Source: Paulinella micropora (lineage: Eukaryota > Cercozoa > Imbricatea > Euglyphida). Taken from it: 26,755 bases of DNA. Every line of letters starts with the position of its first letter. Position 1 is the first letter of the stretch. This document shows positions 8,043 to 18,286 of this stretch, piece after piece. Location of the stretch: assembly GCA_009731375.1 (NCBI GenBank), contig BJOX01000025.1, positions 51,987-78,741 of the forward strand, in the 5' to 3' direction. The notes under the pieces are model-generated. The model did not search any database. It was given only the letters and a program-made list of their open reading frames with translations, and was not told the DNA's origin. The translations under genes and the position numbers were made by a program.

Positions 8043-8332
8043 CTGAGCACGCACACACAAACATCAAGGGTTTGGACTTCTTGACTTTACCACTTTGGGA
8101 ATTCTGAAAAAAAAAGTCGCAGAACGAAAAAGCACGAGGAAAAACATTTTGCTCAATTCTGAGATTTTCTGGATTTCTGCTGACAATTTGAAATGCCGAC
8201 AAAAAGGAAAAGCAAAAAAATTTTCACACCAGCCACCTAGGCGTTGTCGCTAAAATTACATCGTCCAAGTTTTTGTACTGGACAACTTTTCTCTTTTTAG
8301 AGTCGCCTTAACAATACAAAGTGCGAACAAGG
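8043..8332. promoter_or_regulatory. Divergent intergenic region (155-aa gene / coiled-coil gene)
   Basis: A 290-bp gap between two divergent starts with no convincing coding frame. It holds A-rich runs near 8105 and 8210 and a small GTCCA/TGGAC inverted repeat near 8262-8283. It is much longer than the other divergent gaps in the viral block. It presumably contains both promoters, but no specific motif stands out. Confidence 0.35.
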
Positions 8333-8810
8333 ATGAGCGAAGATGAAGGAGCAAGAGCGATGAAGAGTATGTTGAACGAGAAAACCCAAATAAGTGGTTA
8401 GAGAAATTAAGAGATAAAAATCGCGCACAACTAATTATATATAAATCAAAAAGTGAAGTAAAAATTGACAATATTCGGAGCAAAAAGGAGCAGAAACAAC
8501 AAGAGTTATTGGAATTAGAGAAACAAGAAAAAGCAGAACAAAATAAATTTTATGCTATGATGAATTGCTGAATAAGAAAAAAGAAGAAATAGACCGAAAA
8601 GAAGGAATTAAACAAATGAAAAGAGAGGAGAAAAGAGAAGAAGCAAAAAGGAAGAGACAACTTAAGTTATTTGAGCAGTGGCTTAGTGCCGAAAATCAAC
8701 CCATGGGAGTAGAGGATGAATTGAATGCCCGTAAGATGATTAAGAATGGAAAAACACATTATGAAATAATTCAATTGTATAAACAATACAAAAGACGCAG
8801 AATTAATTGA
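8333..8810 (+). pseudogene. Lys/Glu/Gln-rich coiled-coil protein with frameshifts
   Basis: A former gene readable in three consecutive frames. It starts MSEDEGARAMKSMLN at 8333. Coding character then moves, near 8350-8380, to a frame reading NPNKWLEKLRDKNRAQ followed by a long heptad-rich helix (KKEQKQQELLELEKQEKAEQ). A further shift near 8545-8565 leads to the last block, which opens LLNKKKEEIDRKEGIKQMK and continues with LKLFEQWLSAENQPMG and HYEIIQLYKQYKRRR before the stop at 8808-8810. The last block has no ATG, which supports the idea that it continues an upstream frame. The final 45 residues look folded rather than low-complexity. The function is unknown. It is the rightmost recognisable gene of the viral block. 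Confidence 0.5.
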
Positions 8811-8823
8811 AAAAGTAGTTTTC

Positions 8824-8911
8824 ACTACTAGCTCCTTTAGAACATAGGAGTATAAACTAGTGTGCTTTAAATTAAAAAAATTGGGCAAAAGCCCTCTTCA
8901 TTTCAAATGAA
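8824..8911. terminator. Small inverted repeats after the last viral-type gene
   Basis: Three short folds follow the stop at 8810. ACTAGCTCCT pairs with AGGAG...CTAGT (8827-8861, with a bulge). GGGC-AAAA-GCCC lies at 8883-8894. TTCATTTCAAATGAA (8897-8911) is a perfect palindrome around one central base. They are weaker than the hairpins at 3245 and 7471. They may be a 3' end signal or lie near the element's end; neither is proven. Confidence 0.35.
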
Positions 8912-9108
8912 TTTTATCTACCATACTTGTTTGTGTGTGGTAGGTGGTTGAGTTGAAGTTGGACTAGTAAGACGAAAAGGTCAATTTAATGATACATATA
9001 ATTTTTCTTGAAGTGTGCTGTAGAAGGCTATTTGGTTGTTTTTGTTTCTTTGTATCTACTATCAATAGGAAGGCTTCAACAACCCAGACGAGGTCAAGAA
9101 TTGATTAC
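8912..9108. other. Transition zone, no recognised feature
   Basis: About 200 bp between the viral-type block and the transposase-like region. G/T-rich stretches (GTTTGTGTGTGGTAGGTGG) replace the AT-rich viral style. No terminal inverted repeat or target duplication can be identified, because the element's left end is outside the window. Confidence 0.4.
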
Positions 9109-9279
9109 GACTACTTTACACTTGCAACACCAGAGGTTAGGGACAAGAAAAACGAGAAAGGTAAGAGGCAAGAAAAGAAGACAGTTATGCAGGAGCTTAG
9201 ATTTCAGGCAGAGACACACAGTAGGTTTAGAAAGGTAGAGAAGGAGGCCAGGAAAGAGTTTGGGAGCGCATTTGATAGC
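9109..9279 (+). repeat. 171-bp tandem duplication, copy 1
   Basis: Nearly identical to 9311-9481, with only a few substitutions (for example GATTTCAG versus GGTTTCAG) and a constant 202-bp offset. Both copies encode YFTLATPEVRDKKNEKGKR... in frame. A 31-bp spacer separates them. The duplication looks recent and affects the 5' part of the transposase-like gene. Confidence 0.9.
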
Positions 9280-11304
9280 ATTCTTGACGAGTTCTGGGTT
9301 ATCATCTACTGACTACTTTACACTTGCAACACCAGAGGTTAGGGACAAGAAAAACGAGAAAGGTAAGAGGCAAGAAAAGAAGACAGTTATGCAGGAGCTT
9401 AGGTTTCAGGCAGAGACACACAGTAGGTTTAGAAAGGTAGAGAAGGAGGCGATGAAAGAGTTTGGGAGCGCATTTGATAGCTTTGTAGAGAGAGACGAGC
9501 CCACAGCTGAGGAAATTAGGCAGACAGTAGACAGAGTGTTATTGTATATGATGCAACGTGACATAATGCTAGTGAGAAAGAAGTGACAGAATTGTTAGCT
9601 GTTAGCAAGCATCCGCACATAAAAGGCAGCATGCTCAAGAATAGGAGAAGGAATGAGCTAGAGCCAGAAGCACAAGAGGCATACAAGTTAAGGCTTAGTA
9701 GTGACAACAAGTGCGTAACAGCAGATTTAGGCAAGGTTTTAGCAAGTGCATATAAGACTTATTTGGCTAGTAAGTTAGGTGAAGCTAGTAAGATAGCTGA
9801 GCTAAGGATAGCGGTAGCAGGTGATGGAGCTAAGGTAGGTAGTACACACAAAATAGTGACTATAGCTTTAAAATTGATAGGTGTAGATGCAGGAGGTACT
9901 TTTCTTACGCTTTTCTAGACCTATTCCCGTCCCCCACCTCTGCTGGCGGTCTATTTACTCTTGCTCAGTGCAAAGTTCCAGAGAAATACGATGACTTAGA
10001 AGAAAGACTCATGCCCACCTTGAAGGACATGGCTGCCTTGACTCTCTCGGGCTGGCATAGCCCTTCATTGAACAAGAAAATCCCTGTCAGATTTCTACAG
10101 ATAGGGGACATGTCCTGGAATTTACAAGTCTCTGGACATAAGGACGCAGGCAGCACATACTTTTGTCTTTATTGCAAGTGTACGAAGAATGAGAGAGGCA
10201 ACCTCAGGAAGAGGTGGCCTATGACACGCTACAGGAACGACGATGATCAAGATGGCAGGAGAAAGGAGGAGTCCTTGTTTTGGTTCGTTGAAGTTGCGGA
10301 CATCATACCTGACTTGTTGCACACCATGTTACGTGTACATGGACGCTTCTTTGGAAAGTTGCTTAAGGCACAGTGCCAAGTGTTTTGGCATTTCGAGGGG
10401 CAAGAGGATGCCCCGAAATGACCTGAGGACAGAGCGTTGCGCCTTGATCATATACTGCATTCTGTTGGAGTTTTCGGGGTCAAAATCATCATCACTAAGG
10501 GGGAAAAGCGGCGCTAAGACTTTTGAATTCAAAGGACACGAACAAGGAGTAGTCTTACGCCGCCTGTTCAATCAGGTTTTAGAGGGCAAGGTGGACTTTG
10601 CGCCCTTGATGAAGATAGGCAGGTGGGATAGAATTAAAGCTTTCTGGAACGCCTGGCATTGCCAGTGGCTTATTCTAAACAACCCAGACACTTGCTTTTC
10701 GGACCAGCAGGCGTGGGAATGGCAAGAGTATACAGTCTTGATTTTCCGCCTTTTAACAGAAACAAGTGCTCAGCCCCTGCACCACAAGGTAGAGACGGGG
10801 GAATGGTACGTTAGAGGTAACAACCTCAAAACGCATCATCCCGAAGCAATCGTACGAGACTCGAAAACGAAACAGCCTGTGCGTGACATTAACATCGGGG
10901 GTGGGCTCCGTGACGTGAAGTGGCAGGATGTTATGCGGGTGCCGACTTATTTGAATAATTTTATTACTCCATACATACATTGGTGTTGCTGTCATACGTC
11001 TGAGTGTCTCTATAGGCATAGGTCCATTTATTGGGCCTCGTGTCAGTCTTTAGAACAGAGAAATAATCATAACGGCAAAAACTTTTTCCGCTCTAATAGC
11101 CGACACACTCAGTTTTTGTTGGAGATGATGACTAAGCAGTGCGTCGCCTGCCTGCTGGTAGAGAAGGGAGTGGTGGTGCGGGACAAGAAGTTTGTCTGCT
11201 CTTGGTGCGGCCAGACCTTCATTCAACAAGGCCGCATGTTGCGCAACATGGAGAAAACTTGCACCAACGACCGCCGGGAGCCAGGCAGACGTGGGACTTT
11301 GTAG
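9260..11304 (+). pseudogene. Transposase-like gene (DDE-type candidate) with frameshifts
   Basis: A former long gene now in several frames. Block 1 (9260-9586) is Lys/Glu-rich. Block 2 (9583-9918) carries RIAVAGDGAKVGSTHKIV, with a candidate first acid in GDGAK. Block 3 (about 9915-10421) has FLQIGDMSWNL, then YFCLYCKCTKNE, a CxxC zinc-like site, and IIPDLLHTMLRVHGRFF. Block 4 (within 10243-11304) has a Trp-rich helical region, YLNNFITPYIHW, then SLEQRNNHNGKNFF, which may carry the final acid. It ends with VCSWCGQTF...C, a degenerate zinc finger. From memory this order matches uncharacterised mobile-element proteins that are abundant in some fungi and early-branching animals. I cannot name a superfamily. 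Frame changes lie near 9580, 9910 and 10240-10430. It is unrelated in style to the viral genes on the left and is probably a dead host transposon. Confidence 0.6.
9311..9481 (+). repeat. 171-bp tandem duplication, copy 2
   Basis: Second copy of the segment at 9109-9279, offset by 202 bp. This copy continues in frame into FVERDEPTAEEIRQTVDRVL, so it is probably the one attached to the rest of the gene. Confidence 0.9.
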
Positions 11305-11439
11305 TGCAGCGTCCGGAAGCAATTCTAGAGGAGTTAAATTATTTAATTCATGTGCTCTCTTTCTGAATTACATTAATACATTAATATTTGCTATTAATAT
11401 CGTCCGGCCGTGCAGTACTAGTTATTAATATTAATACGG

Positions 11440-11990
11440 TGACTTTTTTTTACGAATTTGTGACCGCATGATGCACTATGAATATTATGTTTCAATACCG
11501 TTTTTAAGCTTGTTAAAGTTCACGCACATGCTGGACAAGCTGCTGGTAATATTATTTCATAAATATAGTAAGTGTTGTGTGAGTATGTATAACAACTACA
11601 TGCATTGTTTTTGATTTGGCTTTTTTACGAATGTGTGACCGCATGACGCACTATGAATATTATGTTTCAATACCGGTTTTAAGCTTGCTAAAGTTCATGC
11701 ACATGCTGGAAAAGCTGCTGGTAATATTATTTCATAAATATAGTAAGTGTTGTGTGAGTATGTATAGCAACTACATCTATTGTTTTTGATTAATAGCACT
11801 GTGACTTTTTTTATACTCACGTGACCGTATTGTTCCACTTGGCTATATGTTTCAAAACCGGTTTTATGCTGCAACAACTTAGAACACACGCTGAATAAGC
11901 TGCCGGTAATATTATTTTATTAATATAGCAACTGGTGTTTGAGTATGTATAACAACTAAGCTATATGTTTATTACGCACTGTATATTCTT
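11440..11990. repeat. Three tandem copies of a 175 to 186-bp repeat
   Basis: The motif GTGACCG recurs at 11460, 11635 and 11821 (the middle copy reads identically). Each is followed by TATGTTTCAA(T/A)ACCG, GCTG(C/A)...GGTAATATTATTT and GAGTATGTATA. Copies 1 and 2 are about 95 percent alike by eye; copy 3 is more diverged. They follow the transposase-like gene directly and could be its subterminal or 3' repeats, or an independent minisatellite. The 135 bp before them (11305-11439) is AT-rich with repeated ATTAAT motifs. Confidence 0.85.
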
Positions 11991-12154
11991 AATCTGAGTC
12001 GGAGTGGTTATCATTAGGAGTGGAAGGAGCAAGGGGTGTTGCAGGGCTGGGCGAGCGTGTTACTGCAAGAGGAGACAACCACTCTTTAGTGTGATTAGGT
12101 GGTTCGGGTGTGTTGGGTTCGGTGGGGGGGAGGGGTGTGTGTGGGCTTGCAGGT

Positions 12155-12179
12155 GGGGGGGGGGGGGGGGGGGGGGGGT

Positions 12180-12249
<70 letters not shown>
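12155..12249. repeat. Homopolymeric G tract (24 G, one T, 70 G)
   Basis: A run of 24 Gs, one T at 12179, then 70 Gs. Such a long G homopolymer is very unusual and would form stacked G-quadruplexes. It creates spurious poly-Gly and poly-Pro frames. It may be real or a sequencing/assembly artefact. The flanks (from 11991) are G/T-rich with no gene seen. Confidence 0.9.
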
Positions 12250-12252
<3 letters not shown>

Positions 12253-12339
12253 TGGGTGGAGCAGAGGCTGGCAGGGGAAGGAGGGGGATGTGGTGAGGCA
12301 GGCTGTGCAGCAGCAGCAACACTAGCAGCAGCAGCAGCA

Positions 12340-13124
12340 AAAAAAGAAGAAGATTCAACACGAAGACGAGGAGCCACAAGTGGCTCGTCGTCATCGCTTG
12401 AGTCTTGAACTTCTTCAAGTTCTTGTACCTCTTCCCCCTGATGCCACATTTTAGATGCAGTTATGCTTAATATGCATGTCGTGTGTGTGAATTTTCTCCC
12501 CTTGCTCTCTCTCTCTCTCTCTCATACGCCCTCACAAACTCTCTCTCACTGTCTGTGGTAAACTTCTCACCTCTCGCCTTGACAAGCCTTCCCCCTTTTT
12601 CTTTGCATGTGTAATATGCATAGAAAAAGGGAGGAGGATCCGATGATGATGAAGAGAGAAAGCTTCCTTCTCTTCTTCGTCATCGGACTCCCAAGGGGCA
12701 TGTTTCCATGCCACTTGGGAGCCTTGTCAGGCTCATCTTCATGAACATTCACAAGGCGGGCATGCATGAATGTGGAATCTGGTGTGAGCTCTCTCCCTAC
12801 TGCCCCCTCCCAAACTACCATGACTTTGTCTGCATGTTTCTCTGGTTTGCTATGCTCTCCCACGTACTTTGCTACCATCCACCCCACATCTGCCTCTACG
12901 CTCACAATGTAGTGTGTGTGTGTTGTGCCCCCTCTGGTTGGTCCGAGGCTTGTGCGATGTCTTCTGCTGTTTCTATCGGTCTGTCTATGCATATGTGTTT
13001 GTGTTCTGTGAGAACAAGTTTGACTCCATGTTTTGTGATGGTGTCTGTGGGTGCTGTCTGTCCTGGGTGCTGTCTCTCCCATGTTTTTATCTCTCTTTGT
13101 GTCATCTTCTCTTCCCCTCACCAA
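12340..13124 (-). other. Possible gene debris on the minus strand, unrecognised
   Basis: Two stretches read like real protein. One (12449 to about 12350) gives EEVQELEEVQDSSDDDEPLVA. The other (12970 to about 12650) gives YIVSVEADVGWMVAKYVGEH, KVMVVWEGAVGRELTPDST and PKWHGNMPLGSPMTKKRR. They are separated and flanked by (CT)n and A/G-rich low-complexity DNA. The alternation of aromatic, charged and Gly residues is unlike simple-repeat translation. I do not recognise a family; an old mobile-element or host exon is possible. Confidence 0.25.
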
Positions 13125-13755
13125 ACCTCAAATGTTGAGCTTTATTTTGTGTATGCCATCTATATGCCACTGTAGTAGATGCATCTGCTTTCAGTAACAA
13201 GTTACCAAAAGCAAATGCATCCAGGATATGGATGCCAAAGCGGTGGGGTGTGTTGTGAGTGATCTCTATGCTATTTGAAAGAGCACGTGGGGGTGTGAAA
13301 ACAAGTTTGAAAGAGGACAGGTTAAAGGAAACATGCACTTGCTGTTTGATTGCCCAACTATTCTTATCAGAAGCCGCCCAACCCCTTAACTTTGAAAAAA
13401 TTGCGTCAAACACTAATCTACGCCACTGCGTAGCGCTACCACTGGGCAAGTAGGCTAGCTTTGTTAAATTGACACTTTTTTAGACTCTGTACTTTGTTCG
13501 TGGCACTATCAAGTTTTTGTCACTTCGAGCTGAGTCATTGCATGCAGCCAAAGGGTCGACTGCTTGCTTTCTTTTTCGTTGGCCGTCCCTCAGAAAGTCT
13601 GAGGGAGTGTAAATTGCATTGGGGACATATGTCAGGCGAGTCAAACGGTCCCCAGGAAGGATTAAACCTAGATAGTTTGTGTCATCATATTCACCCCAGT
13701 CCAAAGTCTCAATTTTAGCTTTTACTAGTGATGCTGATCGCGAGTTGCGCATCAT
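13102..13755 (-). other. Two adjacent minus-strand open frames, unrecognised
   Basis: From 13755 to 13480 the frame reads DWGEYDDTNYLGLILPGDRL and YVPNAIYTPSDFLRDGQRK. A second frame, from 13449 to 13102, reads GSATQWRRLVFDAIFSKLRGWA and RFGIHILDAFAFGNLLLKAD. Both have a plausible globular composition and the same direction, with only 30 bp between them. They could be exons or fragments of one decayed gene. No known domain was recognised. Confidence 0.25.
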
Positions 13756-13917
13756 GGTAAGAAGTAAACGTCAGGTGCCACTATCTATGTTCAAAAAATC
13801 AGTGAAAAAAAAGCAAGGTGGACAACGAACAGACCCGAAAACGGAAACAGGTCCACCTCTCAACACCAAGCAGTTCGAAAAAATGCATTAGCGTTAAGCA
13901 CGCTGACACCCCCCTTT

Positions 13918-14043
13918 TACCAAAAAAATTCGGGCCGGAGGGACTAAGTAAAACGTTACTGGTTTGATGCAAGAATGATTTACCAAAAAAAATTCTGGCC
14001 GGAGGGACTAAGTAAAAAGTTACTGGTTAGATGCAAGAATGCT
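13918..14043. repeat. 63-bp tandem direct repeat, two copies
   Basis: Units begin TACCAAAAAA at 13918 and 13981 and share GGCCGGAGGGACTAAGTAAA and GATGCAAGAATG. Only a few bases differ (CGGG versus CTGG, ACG versus AAG, TTTG versus TTAG). This is a recent local duplication in otherwise unexplained DNA. Confidence 0.85.
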
Positions 14044-15000
14044 TACTACGCAGGAACCATCATACCTAAATTTATTTTCTTTTATGTAATATTCAAAGTA
14101 ATCGCTTAAATAAATTTAATCATACATTAAAGTTAAGTGAAAATTTCGCTGTAATTTATTAGACTTTTGATGGGCAGCTAACTACATATGGCCGGAAGGA
14201 GGGGGACGCCCCGAGTGCCGGTTGTAGACGAGAAGAAATTGCGAGGGTTTTTCTTCATTATGTTATGGGCCTTGGAGCGTTTCTGTGCTAACGAATCGCA
14301 TAAGAAGAACTTCGTTCAAGGGGTTTTGGGGTCTACCTTAAGTGACCCTCATCAGGAAAGCGCGCATTTCAAATTTCTGTGGCTACAACTGATCACTGCA
14401 GACACTACCCACGCTCTGCTGTGAGTGCCACGGTGTGTAGCAGGAGTGCAAGGTGGCCCCGGGAGACAGTAGGACAAGACTGACAGTAGCTCTGCTCATT
14501 AAAGACTTTAAGGCTGCTGTGGGCAGTAGGGGGGGGTTGTAATTCGAAAGGTGTCAGTTTGTTCTGTGTACCGTGGTTGTGTTGAACGTGGTTTTCCTTG
14601 TGAAGAAGGACCCACGGACACAACAGTTTGCATTGCACAGCCCTCTGTAAACTAGAGTTACAACATCACACATACTACTTGTGCCTTTGCAGTGACTTAG
14701 TTACTATAATGCCCCAACGATAGCTCAAGAAAAAGTTAGTAATACAACCAAACACAGTCCTCAAAAATGAGAATGATGTCTCGTTGTATTAGCTCAGTGA
14801 AGCCGAAAAGGAAAACGGCAACAGACCAGGAATAAAATGGCATCAGGTCCAATCCGGACAAATAAGACTTTCCTGTCAACCCTCGTGGTCTTTTGCCCTT
14901 TTTTCGTGCTATGTCTGCGGCGGAGACGGCTGTGCAACGCGCGAATCCTTGACCTTGCCAAGAGGCGCCTTTAGGATGCCCCAAGGCGCTTTCACTAGCG
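14044..15000. other. No supported gene
   Basis: A 78-codon plus-strand frame at 14188-14424 (GFFFIMLWALERFCANE, HFKFLWLQLITADTTHALL) has protein-like composition but no recognised motif and no support around it. The remainder, including 14425-15000, shows no convincing coding frame, RNA gene or repeat. Confidence 0.4.

Positions 15001-15029
<29 letters not shown>
15001..15029. repeat. (CT)n microsatellite
   Basis: A perfect 29-base CT run. The following 15030-15605 is T-rich, with diverged internal repetition of ACAACTTCGTT, GGCTCTTG(G)ATCAT and TTGACTTCCTTT phrases, and has no gene. Confidence 0.9.
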
Positions 15030-15032
<3 letters not shown>

Positions 15033-15610
15033 CTTGGCTTTTAGGACTTTGCTCCTATCTGCTCCCTTCTGTGTTTTAGTGTAGAGTTTCTCCATTCCTT
15101 TTCTTGTTTGCTTGCTCTCTCGTTTTGTTTGTTTTTTCATTTCATTCTTTCCTTGTTCATACTTCGTGTTCCTTCTTTTTTTGGCTCTATTTCCGTTTAC
15201 TCTCTCGGTTTGGTTTTTCCCTTGGCTCTTGGATCATAAGTTCTTTTTATATATACAGTTGTATTATCTGGCTACTTATACAACTTCGTTTTTTACACAT
15301 ATTATACAACTTCGTTTTGTTATATTTGTATTTTTGACTTCCTTTGTTCTTTTTCTGTCAGTACTAGTTCTTCAAACTGACTATATTTTACATTTCAATT
15401 TCGTTTCCCTTTGGCTCTTGATCATATCTTCTTTTTAGATACTTGTATTATCATTTTCCTGGCTACTTAGACAACTTCGTTATTTTATATCTTTACCTTT
15501 GGCTTCCTTTTTTCCTTCATTATTTATATCTTTACTTTTGACTTCCTTTTTTCCTTCTCTTTCAGTACAAGTTCTACATACTGGCTAGACATTCAGTTCA
15601 ATTTCGTTGA

Positions 15611-15829
15611 AAAAGAAGAAGAAGAAGAAGAAGAAGAAGAAGAAGAAGAGGAGGAGGAGGAGGAGGAGGAGGAGGAGGAAGAAGAAGAAGAAGAAGAAGA
15701 AGAAGAAGAAGAAGAAGAAGAAGAAGAAGAAGGAGAAGAAGAAGAAGGAGGAGGAGGAGGACGAGGAGGAGGAGGAGGAGAAGAAGAAGAAGAAGAAGAA
15801 GAAGAGAAAGAAGAAGAAGAAGAGAAAGT
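15611..15829. repeat. (GAA)n/(GAG)n microsatellite
   Basis: About 220 bp of GAA and GAG triplets in alternating blocks. It is translated as poly-Lys, Arg or Glu on one strand and poly-Phe or Leu on the other, so long frames here are meaningless. The unique DNA to 16341 has no recognised gene. Confidence 0.95.
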
Positions 15830-16341
15830 AGACCAACGAAGCGTTCGTGCTGCAGCTTATATATTCTCGTCGCCGTTCTACGACAGGTGCCAGTTGAGCC
15901 ACCTAGTCTCTGCGCTCTTGTACAAACTACAAAAAACACAAACAATCACACCGAATAAGTGCGACGTGGCAAGGTACGACCCTAGCAGAGTGTGCCTGGG
16001 CAGGCAGGGCCAGTAGACAGTGAAAGCCATTTCCCGGTGGATCCTTGCCATGTCCCCGCCGACAGGTCGCTAATGGCTATTGAAGCACCCCGGCGCAGCC
16101 AGCACGAGGACGCGTTGCTAGTGTGCCGCGTACCCGTGAACCTAAAGAAAAAAACAAAGCCCAAAAAACAACAACTAGTGCTGCTGGACGAGGACACACA
16201 AAAGAAAAAAAGCGAGAAGAAGAGAAAGAAGGAGATCTCTTGGCTCTTCATTTTGAATTTAGTACTGAAAGCAACTTTAGTCATGATGTTAGTTTCATTC
16301 TCATTGAACTGGTCATTAAATCTGAATTTTCCTACTTCATT

Positions 16342-16365
16342 CAACAAACAAACAAACAAACAAAC

Positions 16366-16401
<36 letters not shown>

Positions 16402-16462
16402 GAAGAAGAAGAAGAAGAAGAAGAAGAAGAAGAAGAAGAAGAAGAAGAAGAAGAAGAAGAAG
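16342..16462. repeat. Compound (CAAA)n-(CAA)n-(GAA)n microsatellite
   Basis: Three successive blocks change unit at about 16370 and 16400. The stepwise change CAAA to CAA to GAA suggests serial slippage and point mutation. The T-rich DNA from 16463 to 16878 shows nothing else. Confidence 0.95.
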
Positions 16463-16878
16463 CACTTTGCTTTCTTTATTATTTTCTGGTCGTATTAGTT
16501 TTCTTGTTTTATCTCCTCTTCATGTACAGCGACATCGTTTCCTTCTGATTTCCTTTTGATTGCTTACTTATTTACTTCTTCAATAAGTTTGCTGTTTATT
16601 CTGTTCTATATTATGTACTGCTTCCCTTTGTACTTTCATTTTGTATAATATTAACGTGCTTATTCTTATTTTTCATATTTAGTTCTGATTTTCTGCTTTG
16701 TATATTATTTCCTTCTTCGAACTCTCACAGTTTACACATCTTTGACTTTCATTTCTTTTGTATATTTCCTTCTTACACTTTATCATGGGACTCTTGCATT
16801 CTTGCATTTTCGTTTTAAAATTAGTACCACTACTCCACTGAATTTAGTTGTCATTATTACCAACTGTACAATTCGTTT

Positions 16879-17215
16879 TCGAAGAAGAAGAAGAAGAAGA
16901 AGAAAGAAGAAGAAGAAGAAGAAGAAGAAGAAGAAGAAGAAGAAGAAGAAGAAGAAGAAGAAGAAGAAGAAGAAAAAGAAAAGGAGGAGGAGGAAGAGGA
17001 GGAAGAGGAGGAGGAGGAGGAGGAGGAGGAAGAGGAGGAGGAGGAGGAGGAGAGTAGTACTAAGGAGGAGGAGAAGGAGGAGAACGAGGAGAAGAAGGAG
17101 AAGAAGGAGAAGAAGGAGAGAAGGAGAAGGAAGTACAGGCAGAAGGAGAAGGAGAAGGAGAAAGAGAAGGAGAAGGAGCAAGAGAAACAGAAGGAGAAAG
17201 AGAAAGAGGAGGATG
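16879..17215. repeat. (GAA)n grading into (GAG)n/(GGAGAA)n microsatellite
   Basis: About 335 bp of purine-only sequence on the plus strand with a single short break (AGTAGTACT near 17052). This is a long polypurine tract capable of triplex formation. All frames across it are low-complexity artefacts. Confidence 0.95.
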
Positions 17216-17308
17216 AGGGCAGGAGGAATCCACTCCTGGATTACCTTGTCATTTGAGGCTGCGTGGGGAACTCTTTTCTGCTTTTGGGAAATTATGCTCA
17301 AGCAAAAT

Positions 17309-17365
<57 letters not shown>

Positions 17366-17366
17366 A

Positions 17367-17432
<66 letters not shown>

Positions 17433-17474
17433 AAGTAGAAGAAGAAGAAGAAGAAGAAGAAGAAGAAGAAGAAG

Positions 17475-17506
<32 letters not shown>

Positions 17507-17540
17507 GAAGTAGAAGTAGTAGTAGTAGTAGTAGTAGTAT
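17309..17540. repeat. Nested (GTA)n-(GAA)n-(GTA)n microsatellite
   Basis: GTA units run to about 17433, GAA units from there to about 17502, then GTA again to 17540. The GAA block lies inside a GTA array, with mixed GTAGAA units at both borders. From 17541 to 17721 there is short unique DNA without a gene. Confidence 0.95.
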
Positions 17541-17721
17541 CTCTTAAGAATGCAAGAATCCTGACACTGCCTACGGGCCTAAAGAGGGCGTTGGACACCT
17601 CATCATCAGATGATACCTGAGTGTGGGACAAGCGTTGATCACATCCTAAGCCGGAGTGTGGTTGGCCAAACCCCCTTGGGGAGTCACCTCGTGTCTACCA
17701 GCTTTTGCGAGTGCCACCGTT

Positions 17722-17855
17722 ATATATAGTACTGAGTGAGAATATAACACTTTCAACATATGTATATACATATATATATATGTATATATATATATATGTA
17801 CATATATAGTACTGAGTGAGAATATAACTCTTTCAACATATATATACATATATAT
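17722..17855. repeat. 80-bp tandem repeat, AT-rich, about 1.7 copies
   Basis: ATATATAGTACTGAGTGAG followed by AATATAAC(A/T)CTTTCAACATAT occurs at 17722 and 17802. The units are joined by a (TA)n stretch. Beyond it, 17856-18120 is AT-rich simple sequence, with (TA)n at 17876-17895 and (TTA)n near 18017-18050. Confidence 0.85.
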
Positions 17856-18020
17856 ATTTTATATTATATTATATTATATATATATATATATATATTTTTT
17901 TTTCGTTCCTCACTGAACTAGAACTTTACTTTGACTTCATAACAGATTAATCTAATATATATACATATATTTATTTGTTAATTCCATATATTAATATATT
18001 TATTATTATTGTTATTACTA

Positions 18021-18051
<31 letters not shown>

Positions 18052-18251
18052 TTATTTTATTTTAATATTTTTAATCTAAGTCATTTTATTTTAATACTTT
18101 AATATTTTAATAATTTCTCATTATCTTTAATAACTTGAGACGTAGGTCACCATCCAGTTAAATCAATAGCTCTTGAGCTAACGATTTGTATGGATCGACC
18201 AGAGGTTAAATTGTTAACTTCATTAAACCGAAGGCCTAGGCCTAGTAGTAG

Positions 18252-18268
18252 NNNNNNNNNNNNNNNNN
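18252..18268. other. Assembly gap (17 N)
   Basis: Unresolved bases next to a (CTAT)n run and just before the retrotransposon fragment, so the fragment's upstream border may be incomplete. Confidence 0.99.
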
Positions 18269-18286
18269 TCTATCTATCTATCTATC

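Noticed and set aside
12060-12449. Poly-proline and poly-glycine open frames on both strands
   Set aside because: They are produced by the homopolymeric G tract, which is open in every frame; only the short acidic stretch outside it looks protein-like.
15585-17631. Long Lys/Arg/Glu, Leu/Phe, Ser, Val and Thr homopolymer frames
   Set aside because: Trinucleotide microsatellites give stop-free frames on both strands; no non-repetitive domain is attached.
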